From the NCBI GenBank assembly GCA_037893225.1, contig JAZGUH010000402.1, forward strand, positions 744,001-808,000: DNA of 64,000 nucleotides. The letters run 5' to 3'. The notes beneath the pieces are model-generated. The model was not told the origin of the DNA. It did no database searches and was given only the letters and a program-made list of their open reading frames with translations. The DNA comes from Hippasteria phrygiana. Its lineage: Eukaryota > Echinodermata > Asteroidea > Valvatida > Goniasteridae. Of this stretch, positions 1-11,236 are shown in pieces (position 1 is the first letter of the stretch; every line of letters starts with the position of its first letter). The position numbers were made by a program, and so were the translations under genes.

Positions 1-404
1 AACGTTTAAACGCTACCGGAAAGTTTTGCTAAACGTTTATCAAATTAAACGTAAATTCCTATCCTTAGTGCCTGGTATAGGATAACGCAGTGAACGTCCA
101 TCGGACGCTGCAGGTTTTCTACGCATGGCCCACTAACGCATCATGACGGCAAGGCCGGGGGAAATTAAATCTGGGAGCATCCGATTCGCAGCTTGACCAC
201 TAGTTGAAGATATACTGTTAGAACAAAGTTTCTTCTTGTTGCGGCAGCCCGATGTAAAACAAAGCTATATTTTTAGAGATTGTTTCCGGTTTCCTGCTTC
301 CTTTTACCTTTGAACTCCGCGGTTTTTAATGGACCTCCATCTAACAAAACTTCGTTATAGGCGGTCCAACATGTGAAATTGGATTGAGAATAGGGTAGGG
401 ACGC

Positions 405-665
405 CACATGAAAAGGTCTATCAGACCGGAAGCTAGGTTGAGTTTAATTAACAATTTGAGCACAAAAGGTTTCATAGTACCAATCGACTGTCCGTCGGGG
501 GGTATTTCTGAAATGGCCATTCTTAAGTTGCCCTTGGTCGGATGGGGGGTCAGGGGACCAAGGTCAAATGTCAACATTTGCGAGTTAATTAACATGTCGC
601 GCACAAGTGCCGTTTTTGATTAAAGTGTTGAGATTGACCCCCTGATACCAAAAATGCTACTTAAG
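405..665 (+). repeat. Dispersed repeat, inverted copy of 8925-9165
   Basis: This stretch reappears on the opposite strand at 8925-9165, including the shared cores GACTGTCCGTCGGGGGG and GGGGACCAAGGTCAAATGTC. Open frames through it have no recognisable protein similarity. The remainder of the first 400 bases shows no gene I can support. Confidence 0.75.
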
Positions 666-820
666 AATGCAAAAAAGTCGGATAAAGTTACTTAAGAATG
701 ACACTAATTAGTCAGTGATTAGCACTTTAATTAACATTTCGAGCAGAAACATGATTTTTGTTACAAATAACTCTTTTAAGTGACCTGAAACAGTATTTGT
801 AACTTAAGAATGAAAAAAGG
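665..820 (+). repeat. AT-rich dispersed repeat, family also at 1500, 3985 and 4375
   Basis: The block contains ACACTAATTAGTCAGTGATTA and ATAACTCTT motifs. It recurs inverted at 4375-4530 and 3985-4150 and in the same orientation at 1500-1645. The copies differ by many substitutions, so the family is old. No coding potential is seen. Confidence 0.7.
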
Positions 821-825
821 TTTGA

Positions 826-1330
826 TAAAAGTAGTGTACATGATTGGTCATTGTTGCAATTTTCAGAAACGGACGGATTTGGGGGTTAGAATTATGTAGG
901 AAATATCGTTCAACTGACCTGTTCAAAGTTTTGCGTTGTTAGATGGCGGAAAAAAACGAGAGAAAAACGGCGCTCGTGTTCAACCGTCAGGCGGATGATA
1001 GCCTTTAGTCAAGGCGCGCGTGGCTACCTGGACACGTGACGCGCCCCGAATGCCAGCATGTCCGGGGCGCGCCACTCGTCTGGGTAGCCACGCGCGCCTT
1101 GACTAAAGGCTACAGGGCAGTTTTTCCCAACGATTTCCAGCTGGAAATCGTTGGAAAACGACATAATTTTGAACTTTTCTTGACAACGACAGCACACCTG
1201 GTGCCATAATTCCACAGGATGATTGAGACTATTAACTTACAGTCTAGTAAGGTACTTACTACCCCTTACTTAAGGTACAAATTTGAAGATTACCAATCGT
1301 GTACACTACATTTAAGAACGATTTCAGAAT
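826..1330 (+). mobile_element. Diverged TTAA-type MITE (family R), copy 1
   Basis: Relative of the TTAA-flanked elements at 43355 and 45154. It shares TTTTCAGAAA..GGATTTGGG near one end, a central palindrome at about 1125-1152, and GACAGCACACC(T/A)GGTGCCAT followed by TTACAGTCTAGTAAGG. A GC-rich hairpin (1002-1109) is inserted in it. The ends are too degraded to place exactly. Confidence 0.6.
1002..1109. repeat. GC-rich hairpin MITE
   Basis: A near-perfect inverted repeat. The outer arms begin CCTTTAGTCAAGGCGCGCGT and the reverse complement closes the element, leaving only a short loop around 1048-1060. Its base composition is far more GC-rich than its AT-rich surroundings. It sits inside the diverged family-R element, so it inserted later. 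Confidence 0.75.
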
Positions 1331-1645
1331 ATGTTCTATTTGTTTATTTCAAATATTTATACGCCCAAACAGCAGAAGCTGGTTTCCATTAATGCCCATT
1401 AATAATTATGATGAATATCATAGAACTAAAATCAGAGCAAAACTAAATAAACAGAATAATATTATTCCATAAGAACAATCATAACGTAATAACACCGTAA
1501 TAACTTTCTGTCATTGATGTAAATTACACTAATTAGCGAGTAACTAGCACTTTAAATTAACATTTGGAGCATTAACATGATTGTTGTGACAATAACTCTT
1601 ATAAATGACCCGAAATATCCGTAACATAAGAACAAAAAACAATAG
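1320..1645 (+). repeat. Dispersed repeat, direct copy of about 4180-4370
   Basis: AAACAGCAGAAGCTGGTTTCC and CATAAGAACAATCATAA recur at 4220-4360 in the same orientation. The end of the block merges into the AT-rich repeat also found at 665. No gene is seen. Confidence 0.65.
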
Positions 1646-2160
1646 GGCTGGGATGTGGCTCCGGCCTGCTATCTGTCTCTTCTTGACAGAATCCAAAAGC
1701 GGGCTGTCAATTTGATAGGATTGGACTTGGCATCATCTCTAGAACCTCTTTCTGTTAGACGCTCTGTTGGTTCTCTTAGTCTGTTCTATGGATATTATCA
1801 CGGTATGTGATCAGAAGGTCTCTCACTTGTTGTCCCTTCCGTTCGCACTTTCACTCGCAGTACACGTTTTGCAATCTCCTCTCATCCCTTTACTGTTTAT
1901 GTTCCGAAGGCCAATACTGTTTCTGCTCCGAAGGCCAATACTGCGAGATATTTTTCTAGCTTTTTTCCTCGCATTGCTGCACTTTGGAACTCCCTGCCTG
2001 TATCTTGCTTTCCACAAACTTACAATCCGACCATGTTCAAAAGAAATGTGAATATATATCTTCTCTCTATTTAATTTTCTTTCTTCTTCCTTGCGTAGCC
2101 CACACCTTTGAGTGACCCTTGGGCCTTGTGATGGGCGATTTCCAGTAAAAAAAACAATAG
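1645..2160 (+). pseudogene. LINE ORF2 C-terminal fragment and 3' end
   Basis: Broken frames encode the end of a CR1/L2-like non-LTR reverse transcriptase: LLDRIQKRAVNLIG near 1683-1725, then SLSLFYGYYHG near 1775, and after frameshifts FFPRIAALWNSLP near 1965. This RAVxLIG...LFYxYYHG...ALWNSLP series is typical of the thumb and C-terminus of these LINEs. A 3' UTR with GGGCCTTGTGATGGGCGATT follows and ends in an A run. A second 3' end of the same type is at 51160-51420. Truncated and inactive. Confidence 0.75.
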
Positions 2161-2639
2161 GATGAACGTACGTTCAAAGACAACTGGAATGGTATTCTCA
2201 CTGGTAATTATTAATGCGACTTTTTCAAAGATACATGTCTCATCTGGCACAACTATTCCGCTCCCAGTGATAAAAAGATTGCACATGATCATCAGAACGA
2301 CTTTAATTATCAACTTATTATCAATTTGACTTTAAATGAAAAACAAAATGTAATTTTTGTCAAGTTAAACACCAGAAATAGCACGTTTGTAATTTCAATC
2401 TAAATTAATGTCGGTGAAAGAAGATAAGGGATCACTGAGTAATAGTTTTAAAAATGATTGAAGGCCAATGTCCATATTAAAACTGATCACGTCATGTGGG
2501 ACTGATCACGCGAGCGAGGATATACCATAAACGTAGCTAAAGGGGTGTTTCACAAAATATGAAGTATAATTGTTTAACAAAATAGTTGGAAACTTATATT
2601 TTTTACTTGTTTTCACGTATTTTACTCGAAAGGTATTTA

Positions 2640-2796
2640 GAATGGGAATAAATATGTGGTTGGCCGGTATTAAACGTACGTTGAAAACCGGCTCATGGGC
2701 CTGCACATTGTTAATGTTCGGCTCGGGTCATTAACTCGTCCAGGCACATGAGCAGGTTTTAACGTTTAAAACCGGCCAACCACATATTTATTCCCT
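2640..2796. repeat. Foldback MITE hairpin
   Basis: The left arm GGGAATAAATATGTGGTTGG is answered by its inverse CCAACCACATATTTATTCCC at the right end, with an imperfect stem and a short middle. There is no coding capacity. The surrounding 2160-3980 holds no gene I can support. Confidence 0.75.
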
Positions 2797-3984
2797 TATT
2801 AAAGTTTGTGCTGATGTCTTCCAAACACGCTTGATTATTAATTCATTTTTTTTAAACTACAAAACTGCCCGTTGTCATTACCAGTGTGCTCTAATTTATC
2901 CCGGCTACACACCTGATTGTTAGCACACCTGATTAGCTTATACTGTGACGTCATACAAAGGGTTCCACCGTCAAGTTTCCTTTAACATTCCCTTCTTTTA
3001 CACCAAATATAAAATGTTCGTAATTGAACAATACAATTAAGTTTAGGTTAATACTCATCACCAATAGTCGGCGGGGCTTCTGAAACCCTGGTGCATCCAC
3101 CATTATCACTATCTGGTTGATCCCTTCCTCCTGAAACATCGACGAATGTAATTGTTATAGTAGGTTTTTAATATAGGTTGACATAATACACTGGGTTCTT
3201 AAAATCGTACTATTTCTCCTACCGCCTACTTTCTGAACTGTTCCCAATTTCTAAACATTCTTAAATACAATGAAACTGCAAAGGGCTCTGCATGGATATC
3301 ATTTAATAGTGCCCGTTTTTGAGTTCCGTACTTACCGTTGTCTGGATTCGACATGGCGCAGCACGGTTTAGAATGTCAGCAACAACATCACGATGGGAAA
3401 GTGTGCAGCATCCTGGTCTTGCTTTCTAATTCTGATGACATTCCAGTTGGAATTGGAGGCACTTATACCATGCTTGTACACGATGTGTACTACCCAGTAC
3501 AAATACTTCTTAGCCTTTTCGCAAAGTGATACACCACAACAGGCTTGACTTCCAGCATGGCGCACTCAATGTACTACGTGTATTATGTACACGTTTAGGC
3601 CAGACAGCAATTGAATTAAAAATGCATGCAACGCTGATTAAAACACATTTGATTGCATATTTTCAAATCATGCCATCCATGTTTACCTTATTTTTAAGTC
3701 TCAGTGGAGATCTTCATTTCGTGTACCGGTACTTTATGTGACAAAAATGCTGTTGATTGTATTATTCTCTTTTTCTGTTGCCAGTACAATACTGTTGCTG
3801 CTTAGCTTGGACGTTAATAAATTGACGTGATTAACATGTTACTTTTTAAAATGTGTTTTACAGATTTGTTATACAAGAATTGTATCTTGTTTATTTAGTT
3901 TTGTTATGATTTCAGTTGTGTGATTTTTATCACAATAATGACTAGGTCTCAATGGACACAGTAAATATATAGTTGTAATCGTTC

Positions 3985-4370
3985 TTAAGAAGCTCTATCC
4001 AACTTTTGTCTTTCTTAAGTTACAAATACTGGTTCAGGGTCACATATAAGAGTTATTTGTCAAACAAAATGTGTGCTCGAAATGTTAATGAAAGTGCTAA
4101 TTACTTGCTAATTAGTGTGTTATTTATATTAATCACGTAAATGTAATTGCTTAAGAATGAAAAAAGGTTGAATAAAGCTGCTAAAGAACAATTTGTTTAT
4201 TTGTCTATTTCACACATTTGTATGCCGAAACAGCAGAAGCTGGTTTCCATTGAGGCGCAGCGCCCATGCAGTTATGATCAATAATTATAACATCACAGAA
4301 CTAAAATCGGATCGAAACTAAATAAACAAGAAAAAAGTTATACCATAAGAACAATCATAAAGTAACACAT
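3985..4370 (-). repeat. Inverted and direct copies of the 1.3-1.6 kb repeats
   Basis: 3985-4150 is the inverse of the 1500-1645 repeat, and 4180-4370 is a direct copy of 1320-1500. The arrangement suggests fragments of one older, larger element rather than separate insertions. Confidence 0.6.
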
Positions 4371-4530
4371 TAAGTTACAAATACTGGTTCAGGTGACTTA
4401 TAAGAGTTATTTGTCAAAAAAATCATGCTTGTGCTCGAAATGTTAATTAAAGTGCTAATTACTGACTAATTAGTGTCATTCTTAAGTAAATTTATCCGAC
4501 TTTTTCGCATTCTTAAAGACAAACTCCAAC
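4370..4530 (-). repeat. Inverted copy of the 665-820 repeat
   Basis: The reverse complement matches 665-820, including AAAGTCGGATAAA and ACACTAATTAGTCAGT. It could be the second terminal inverted repeat of a decayed element whose first end is at 660, but I see no target duplication. Confidence 0.65.
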
Positions 4531-4693
4531 GATTTCCAACTTTTCTTAGGTTTTGATTTAATTGAAAAGAGCTATGTCAAATAAAACAGATACTTGTCAA
4601 GATCCCCACATTTGACGCCGGTTTTCAGGTAAAAAAATGATTTTGTTTTGCCTTTCTTACCGCGAGTCAATCCCAGTTTCGTGAAAATGATGT

Positions 4694-4798
4694 CCCCCCC
4701 CCCCCCCCCCCAGTTGCCCCCACTGAACATTTCGCAAACGCAGAAAATAATAGTATTATAAAGAAAAAACACTGTGAGCGCCCCCCCCCCCCCCCCCC
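4694..4798. repeat. Poly(C)-flanked module, inverse of 50069-50238
   Basis: Two long C runs (4694-4711 and 4781-4798) bracket about 70 bases containing CGCAAACGCAGAAAATAATA. The same segment, inverted and again bracketed by G and C runs, lies at 50110-50238. The homopolymers are part of the repeat unit, not random slippage. Confidence 0.7.
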
Positions 4799-4825
4799 TA
4801 CATGGTACAAGTTACAATCGTCCAT

Positions 4826-4994
4826 GGCTGTGGGAGGGGGAATGTTTGCCGCTGCGAAACCAACATTAAAAATGATCGCAATGATGTAATTTTACTATTG
4901 AGGATATAAGACACTTGTCTGTGGTCAAATTACATCATTGCGATTATTTTTAATGTTGGTTCTGCAGCAGCAAACATACCCCCTCTCCACAGCC
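4826..4994. repeat. Foldback MITE with GGCTGTGG ends
   Basis: It starts GGCTGTGGGAGGGGG and ends with the inverse CCACAGCC. Inside, AACATTAAAAATGATCGCAA is mirrored by TTGCGATTATTTTTAATGTT. Arms of about 70 bases flank a short loop. No gene. Confidence 0.8.
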
Positions 4995-5587
4995 TTTTTA
5001 TTTACCCACATGGCATATGGCAGTATCTGAAAACCAGGTTTGTAAATGATATATCCCTTTACAGCATGTGTTTTGGACGTATTGTCACGAGTTCTACACA
5101 AGTGTTTTATCGTTAATAAATGTTGAAATTTCTTTAATTCGAGGGAAAATGCATGAATATTATAGTACTTATTGGTGAGGTTTGAACGTTATTATGTCTT
5201 TGAAGTCGACATTTTGAATTTATTCGGTCTAATCTTCCTTGTTCTGCATAGTTCTGCAGAGTTCCGCACGTTCTGCAAGTTCCGGAAATAAATACCGATT
5301 GCTGGAGCCCGTGATCGGTACGTATGGTATCGATGACTGAGCCTGTCGTTGCACCCATGGAGGAAGATGTTTTCTTCCTCCATGTTGCACCGGACAAAGT
5401 CGCCCCAGAAGTGGACAATAAAGGCGACCCAAATCATCTTTTAAATACAAATTCTTCGGCAAAATTCCGCTTGCAGCTTTCAATTATTACACATGATTTT
5501 TTTTTTATTTGTTAATTCATGCGGAAAAGAACAAAACTTGACGAAAAAACAGAACAATGTATTGTGTTTCAAATTCAAGTGTACAGC

Positions 5588-5652
5588 TAGACTGGTTCCC
5601 GGTCCCTACATTGTCCTTCGGATTTCAAAAGTAGGGACCGGTAGCGGGTAAT
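5588..5652. repeat. Small MITE, GACTGGTTCCCGGTCCC family
   Basis: Starts GACTGGTTCCCGGTCCC and contains TTGTCCTTCGGATTTCAAA. A complete relative with target duplication is at 60597-60675, and a piece is at 8572-8640. From 5000 to 7040 I see nothing else I can call except SINE-tail-like DNA at 6110-6540 resembling 57060-57160. Confidence 0.65.
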
Positions 5653-7046
5653 ACATTATGTTGCAGGTCGGGGATCATACCCACAATGCAACTGGGCCAT
5701 GGTATAGTACGGCCAATATGTGTGGTGATGATGATACGTCAGTGTATATTACGAATATTCGTTTACATTTTCGCTCAGGTCTAAATAGTAAAAGATATAT
5801 TTTTGCAACCGTTAACAAGGAGAGAGGCACTGTTTTTCATAATTATTTGAAACCTATGCTGTTGAAATGCTTGAAATGTTGCCTTCGCGGAGGAGACACG
5901 GTCATGATCATGACGATGGCGATTTTGCCTACAAAAACAAGAAGACTGTGAAGTGTGGTGCTGGATATACGAGAACGGTGGACTTAATATGAAGAAATAA
6001 GAACGCTGAGTGAGACTGGACTGGAGTCTCATCGTGTAGTGGCCATGTATACTGAGAGCAGCAACAACCATTAATTTGCAGCCCGCTTAATTCAATCATT
6101 GGAGAGCAGATTCAAAGGGTAAGACGGAAAGATTTTACTTTAATACCCCCACCAAAATCGGTCAAGAACAGCAAAATCTTGGAAAATATCCAACCCTCCT
6201 TGATGACAAATGTCTAAACATGCGGTACAACCTGTTAGGCTGTTATATCAAGATTTATTTCAGCAAAATATGTAACAAATGAGGAAGAAATCAACATGTA
6301 TGATTGTGAACACTTTGAGTGACTTTACATGGTGCCAAGAACTTCTAACAAAAAACACAAACTTTCTTCCCCTAGGCTATATTGCAATAAATGTCCCAAC
6401 AAAATTCTCAAAACTAAAGGTTGTGCCAAGTGTTTCAATACAATTATGAACACAAATGGATGGTTATTTTCCAAGATTTGCTGTTCCTTAACGATTTTGG
6501 TTGGGGGTATTAAAGTAGAATCTTTCTGATGAGACAAATGTTTTCTATATTAAAACTAGTCTCATCTGAATCATGTTAGTTGTTTTATTTATACAATAGA
6601 GAGTTCTATATCTGAACTGATTGTCTAACTAGTGCTTACTCATGTTTCAGGCATCCAGTGCAAAAACAACCCTGACAAATAGTTGGAAGATATTCATTTT
6701 TGAAATCTTTTAACACTACCGATTCACTTGTTTGTCAAAGATGTGTTTGCACTTGCTCAAAATAGATTTGCGTGATCAGGTGATCCTGTAGGAAAGACTT
6801 TACCTCCATTTTGATAGTGGTACAGTTGATGACTGATATAGCACTGCGCCATAGGCAATAATGCATATCCACTGATGGCACCCGACTTATGATATGTATG
6901 CAAAAAGCAGTACTGCTAGTATTAATTTGCGTAAATTTTCTTTTTCTTTTCATGCAGATACGGTGCATGTGCCATTCAAGTCAGTGATAAAAGGTGCCTA
7001 ACTATTGCAGATGAGCAACAGGACACCAGAGTGAAAGTGTTACGGA

Positions 7047-7399
7047 TGGAAGATTGTTTGACGTCAATGGGCATCTTGAACATTTATTGGAGAAACGTGT
7101 GTGATGTTTTTGTCACAAAGCCCTATCAGAACAGTGTGACTCACGTTGCGATTGATGAAGCCCACAGTGTCCTTCATTAGGGGCAGACTTTAGACAAGAT
7201 TTTAGACAAGTATCTAAACTGCAGTCACTGTTTTCAGGAGCATTTTTTCTTGCTGTCACTGAAACTGCCAAGTCTACAAAGAAGGAAGGACATTTGTTCA
7301 TTGATTGGAATGAAGTCCACCAGTTTCATAACATCCAGCATTGACAGGACAAATATTAAGTTCAGAATCGAAAAGAGACCTCCAAAGCTTCATGTCGAA
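7047..7399 (+). pseudogene. RecQ-like DNA helicase fragment, decayed
   Basis: Reading from about 7047, the frame runs into HVAIDEAHSV (7141-7170). This matches the Walker B/DEAH motif of superfamily 2 helicases of the RecQ type. A TAG stop follows at about 7178. After frameshifts the text continues with a degraded motif III region (FLAVTETA, near 7246-7270), then LIGMKSTSFITSSIDRTNIK (7297-7356) and FRIEKRPP, the order expected in RecQ helicases after the DEAH box. The Walker A region and the second RecA-like lobe are absent. Stops and frameshifts make it non-functional. Family assignment is from motif order only; such RecQ-like copies often travel with transposons, but no element ends are visible here. 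Confidence 0.65.
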
Positions 7400-7488
7400 T
7401 AGCCTTTCATACTTGTGTTTAAATGCATATTTTGTGTCAATTGGGGCTTGTTTCAAAATATATATTTAATCACCCCCCCCCCCCATTG

Positions 7489-7510
7489 CCCCCCCCCCCC
7501 CCCCCCCCCC
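7489..7510. repeat. Poly(C) tract
   Basis: A run of 22 C preceded by another C run at 7472-7484. Length may be unreliable in any assembly. Confidence 0.9.
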
Positions 7511-7689
7511 GTCTCCTGTTGCAAACAAGGAGGCCAACATAATATTGTAGCCACAATGAATGCAAAATGGTAAGTCTCAATCATGGGCTGGAAAATCTTT
7601 AAAATCATGTTAAAATATGTTAGCAAAAGCTTGAATTCTACTTTAGATTTTACAGTATTATGCAATCTATTTCAGCTCTGAATTTTGCA

Positions 7690-7895
7690 AGGACCCCCCT
7701 CCTCCTGAAGGGCTTCGTATATAGCTTGCCTTTGCCATCTACTGCTCCACAGTCGATCAGTACTGATGTGAGTGCCCTGAATCTCAGGAATTCTCTTCAG
7801 ATGTCTAGGGGGAATAGGTAACAAAAATCTGGAGAGGGACGGGGGGGGGGGGGGGGGGGGGGGGTACCCTCTGCCCCATATTGTGCTGGGTATAA
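7690..7895. repeat. Poly(G)-containing MITE, related to 52457-52690 and 58590-58750
   Basis: It contains CTGAATCTCAGGAATTC(T/C)CTT, GGGGAATAGGTAACAA and a G run (7841-7864), then TACCCTCTGCCCCATATTGTGCTGGGTATA. The same segments in the same order appear at 58620-58750, and inverted at 52457-52690. No protein-coding capacity. Confidence 0.65.
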
Positions 7896-8571
7896 AGGTT
7901 CGACCTATTATTAAATATAAACGAATATCACTTTTTCATTTTTTTGGGGGGGGGGGTCAGTTTTTCCTTCTGCTTTGTAATAAAAAAGTATCAAATTTGT
8001 CTTAACCTTCATGCTCTACTCAATTTGTATAATTTTGTTTTGTATTTTGTTTTTCTGATGAGAAATCATATTGTTAGGCGCGACAAGCGAAGGGTAGTTT
8101 AAGAAGCAAAGGGTAGATTAATTTGACCTCCAGAAAGAGGGTTGGGGCTTGTGTGCAGTTCCCGGGATTTTTTGTAGGCCTACATGTAAACAATTGTTTG
8201 ATTGTTTTGGCTGCTGGCGCACACGTACGTACGTGCCCCTCCCTAAATTCGCGTGCCTTTTACTTAGAGTTAGGCTTTTGTCTAAATTTCCCAACTTGTG
8301 CTTACATATTACTTCTTCCAACACATGTATTTTCCCATATTTCAGCAAGTTTCCGAAGAATTTCATCGTGTCTGCTGTCCTTCAAGTCGGTGAATCATTG
8401 GCTACGCTGCATTTATATTCGTAGTTTACCGATACTGTACAAACTACATGTACATTGTGCTCGAGATGTCGATTCTGCACGAAAATGTAAACATCATCTC
8501 TAAAAATAGAAAATGATTACTACGCACGCGCGGAAGTGGTCCAATCAAAAGCTTTATATGAGTGCTAGCTA

Positions 8572-8640
8572 CCGGTCCCCATATTATATACATATGCGGA
8601 CCGGGTACCAGTCTAGTGTACCAGTCTAGTGTACATGCAT
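8572..8640. repeat. Partial MITE of the GACTGG family
   Basis: ACCGGTCCCCATATTATATACATATGCGGACCGGGTACCAGTC-like sequence, with a repeated TACCAGTCTAGTG at the right side. It matches the inner part of 60597-60675. The flanking 7900-8920 contains no supported gene. Confidence 0.6.
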
Positions 8641-8924
8641 CGCCTGTGTGCATGCACCGCGCTGCAGCCGGGCCGGGCGGAACTAACTGTGCCGGGTACC
8701 ATTTCTTTGGGGTCAAGTTTTTATTCATTTCTCAAAAGCGCCACCAGCGGCCAATTCGTAGAAAGTTTTCATAAACTCAAAAGAAAATGGTAATAATTTC
8801 CCGCAAAATAACACAACATTGAGACTCAAAACAAACATGATTTTGTAATGAATAAGTAATGTATTACATATTGAACACAATATAGTTTAATTCTAAGACT
8901 TTTCAAAACCGTTGGAGTTGGTCT

Positions 8925-9165
8925 TTAAGTAGCATTTTTGGTATCGGGGGTCAATCTCAACACTTTCATCTAAAAACGGCACTTGTGCGCGACATGTTAA
9001 TTAAACTCGAACATTTTGACATTTGACCTTGGTCCCCTGACCAAGGGCAACTTAAGAATGGCTATTTCAGAACTACCCCCCGACGGACAGTCGATTGGTA
9101 CTATCAAACCTTCTGTGCTCAAATTCTTAAGTAAACTCAACCTAGCTCTCGGTTTATGTAGATGT
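8925..9165 (-). repeat. Inverted copy of the 405-665 repeat
   Basis: The reverse complement matches 405-665 over its full length with moderate divergence. Together the two could be ends of one large decayed element, but the contents between them do not form a recognisable transposon. Confidence 0.75.
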
Positions 9166-9352
9166 GTTGACATATAATGAATTTCCCATGAACTAAGAAA
9201 GGGGGTCTATTGTTCTAAAAAAATAAATTAAACTTAATTTTAAATTGCTATTCTAATCATCGTCCCGCCTTATCGGACGAGCCTCTGATGATGACACTGT
9301 TCTCTGGATTTGTCTTAGTGCAATTGCTTGAGAAAAGTGAAATGAAACTCAC

Positions 9353-9754
9353 CCTCTGATTCATCATCTCGTCTACGTCGCTCACAGACAAAACGGAGCC
9401 ATCTAAAACTCGGCCACGATCTATAACAGCTTCTTGTTAGGCGCGTATTGGTAAAATTCAGGTAGAAACACCTGCTACCTGAGCCGAAAATAGGTAACAG
9501 ATCGGGAAGTACCATTGACCTATCTGACCACACCGGCATATTTATAGGAACAAGTCCAATCCAATAATCTCTCCCTTCTAAATGCACCAACTGATCCTCT
9601 ACAAAGGTCTGCTCCTCCCTCGTTTCTATGTACACGAGATGACTGTGATGTTCAATGCAATCCTTGACGGCCTCGTTGCGTGATTTCAGTGCACCTGTGT
9701 TGAACCTGTAGCACGAGCTGCCTCTCCGTGCCTGATCCGGCGCGCTATCGCATC
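9353..9754 (-). CDS. Gene A exon 3: C-type lectin domain
   Basis: This exon encodes one C-type lectin-like domain (CTLD) of about 125 residues. In order it shows SSCYRF, a helix region with KDCIEHHSHLVYIETREEQ, the hallmark YWIGL, and the closing RFVCER. Six cysteines fit the long-form CTLD. The usual calcium/sugar motifs (EPN or QPD, and WND) are absent, so classic calcium-dependent sugar binding is doubtful. An acceptor (AAAG) precedes the first codon and a GTGAGT donor follows at 9352; entry and exit are both phase 1. It joins exon 2 (11151-11236) in frame, and exon 1 is at 15132-15247. No further exon downstream was recognised, so the C-terminus is unknown: it could be secreted or membrane-anchored. 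Confidence 0.85.
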
Positions 9755-10589
9755 CTTTCAATGAATATAAAGTAACACGTAAACGTATTTATCTTCTCGC
9801 TCAACTGTATAGTCGAAATGATTGAAATATGAACTAAATACGTCAGTTACAGACGTTGATAGCAAAGAATGTGTGATTTTAGAAACAACTGAATGGTAAA
9901 GTAAATTGGTGAAAAGGGGGCTATTCTTTTTACAAACACAAGTGATAACAAACTTTGACACCATAAATGTCTCATTCTTAATATAGTTGGCATCTTTTCC
10001 ATTCATCTCAACAACAAAGGTTTATCAAAATGGTTTTCAATTAACACAAATTGCATAAACGTTTACTGTAATCACTGTCCATTCTAAATCCAAAGAACAT
10101 CGTTGTGCTTCATATTGTCGCGGAAGTCACATGAACGAATTAGCACAACAAAAGTGGTATTTTGTGCGACATCGCCAACAGTCATTGTATTACAGGCACA
10201 AGCAATTTCTAAACCAAGTTGAAATTGTTGTTAAGTTTACAAAAAATAATACGAAATCTTAGAGGAACCGAAAACAGACGAACTAAAATTACCAAAAAGT
10301 CATATTATTGGTCCTTTGGACGGTTCTAAACCGTTGCCATGTTCAAGCAAAAATAAAACGAAATATTAGAAATAGCCAAAACAAAATACAAACCAAAATG
10401 AAAAAGGCACAGTGTTGGTCTTTTCCATGATTGGGTTACAAAAGAGGCTATACGGGCAAGCTTCAGCTACTTGAATAGATATTTACGTAAAAGCATGGCA
10501 CCTTACGTAGTGGAAACAGGTGCTGATGTTGGGAAGATGACTTTTAATTAATTAAATATAACAAACTGTGTAGATGGGGCAAAAATACA

Positions 10590-10690
10590 CTGGCTTAATA
10601 CTCGGGTGGGACCAACGACCTCCTGCTTTAGACGTCTTAGCCACTTGACCACCGAGCTTGCCGGGGTCGGCTGGCCAGTTCGAATCCAAT
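10590..10690 (-). repeat. tRNA-derived SINE head, minus copy
   Basis: Read on the minus strand it has GGTGGTCAAGTGGCTAAGACG, an A-box-like element, followed by AGCAGGAGGTCGTTGGTCCC, a damaged B box. It is the inverse of the copy at 10762. Confidence 0.7.
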
Positions 10691-10761
10691 AAATACAAAA
10701 ATCTCAGAATTACAACATCGCTGACGCAAAATTCCATTACGCGGTACCCGCTGCCATATTA

Positions 10762-10875
10762 GATTCGAATCGGCCAGCCGACCCCGGCAAGTTTGGTGGT
10801 CAAGTGGTTAAGACGTCTTCACTAGTAAGCAGGAGGTCGTGGGTTCGAGTCCCACCCGAGTAAGCCTGTAAACCT
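10762..10875 (+). repeat. tRNA-derived SINE head, plus copy
   Basis: A-box-like TGGTCAAGTGG at about 10797 and a consensus B box GGTTCGAGTCC at 10842-10852 are correctly spaced for a type-2 RNA polymerase III promoter. The ends do not pair as a tRNA acceptor stem, and a non-tRNA leader (GGCCAGCCGACCCCGG) precedes it, so this is a SINE rather than a tRNA gene. It forms a head-to-head inverted pair with 10590-10690, inside intron 2 of gene A. Confidence 0.75.
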
Positions 10876-11150
10876 TCTCCTACAATCTCTAGGAAGGCAC
10901 TGAGCATACAGTGCTTCACAAGTTGGAAAAGGCAAAAATCTTCCTCCTAATTGATAACAAAATGTACCGGTACCACACGTGGACACACCCAGATCAACAA
11001 ACTTCATTAGAAGTATGACGCAGCAAAGAGCGTATGTAGTCTGAACTTAAAATTGTGTCATGCTGACACGATTCATAGGTGTAATGACTATTCAGATCAA
11101 ATACAGTAAAATTAATTCTAAAAAAAACATGAAAATGCACCTATTCTCAC

Positions 11151-11236
11151 CATAGGTTGGAGTGCTACATTTCATTCGCGCTGAGTGGGTCGTACTTGAA
11201 CAATTACACGTAGTGTTACCAACATCTCCATTTTCA
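11151..11236 (-). CDS. Gene A exon 2: short Cys-rich segment
   Basis: An 86-base exon between a TTCTAG acceptor and a GTGAGA donor. It encodes ENGDVGNTTCNCSSTTHSAR followed by MKCSTPTY, with three cysteines and an N-glycosylation motif (NTT). It enters in phase 2 from exon 1 (15132) and leaves in phase 1 into the CTLD exon (9754), giving an uninterrupted frame. The exon is small and has no recognised domain; it is probably the N-terminal stalk before the lectin domain. Confidence 0.75.

Noticed and set aside
3338..3565. Short minus-strand frame ending in ATGTCGAATCCAGACAACG before GTAAGTAC near 3340
   Set aside because: A tempting first exon with a good donor, but it encodes only six residues and nothing downstream links to it.
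5134..5515. Overlapping open frames in several registers around 5.1-5.5 kb
   Set aside because: Several frames are open at once on both strands without codon bias or domain motifs, as expected by chance.
10762..10875. Possible tRNA gene
   Set aside because: A and B boxes are present, but the acceptor stem does not pair and the leader and an inverted partner copy show a SINE.
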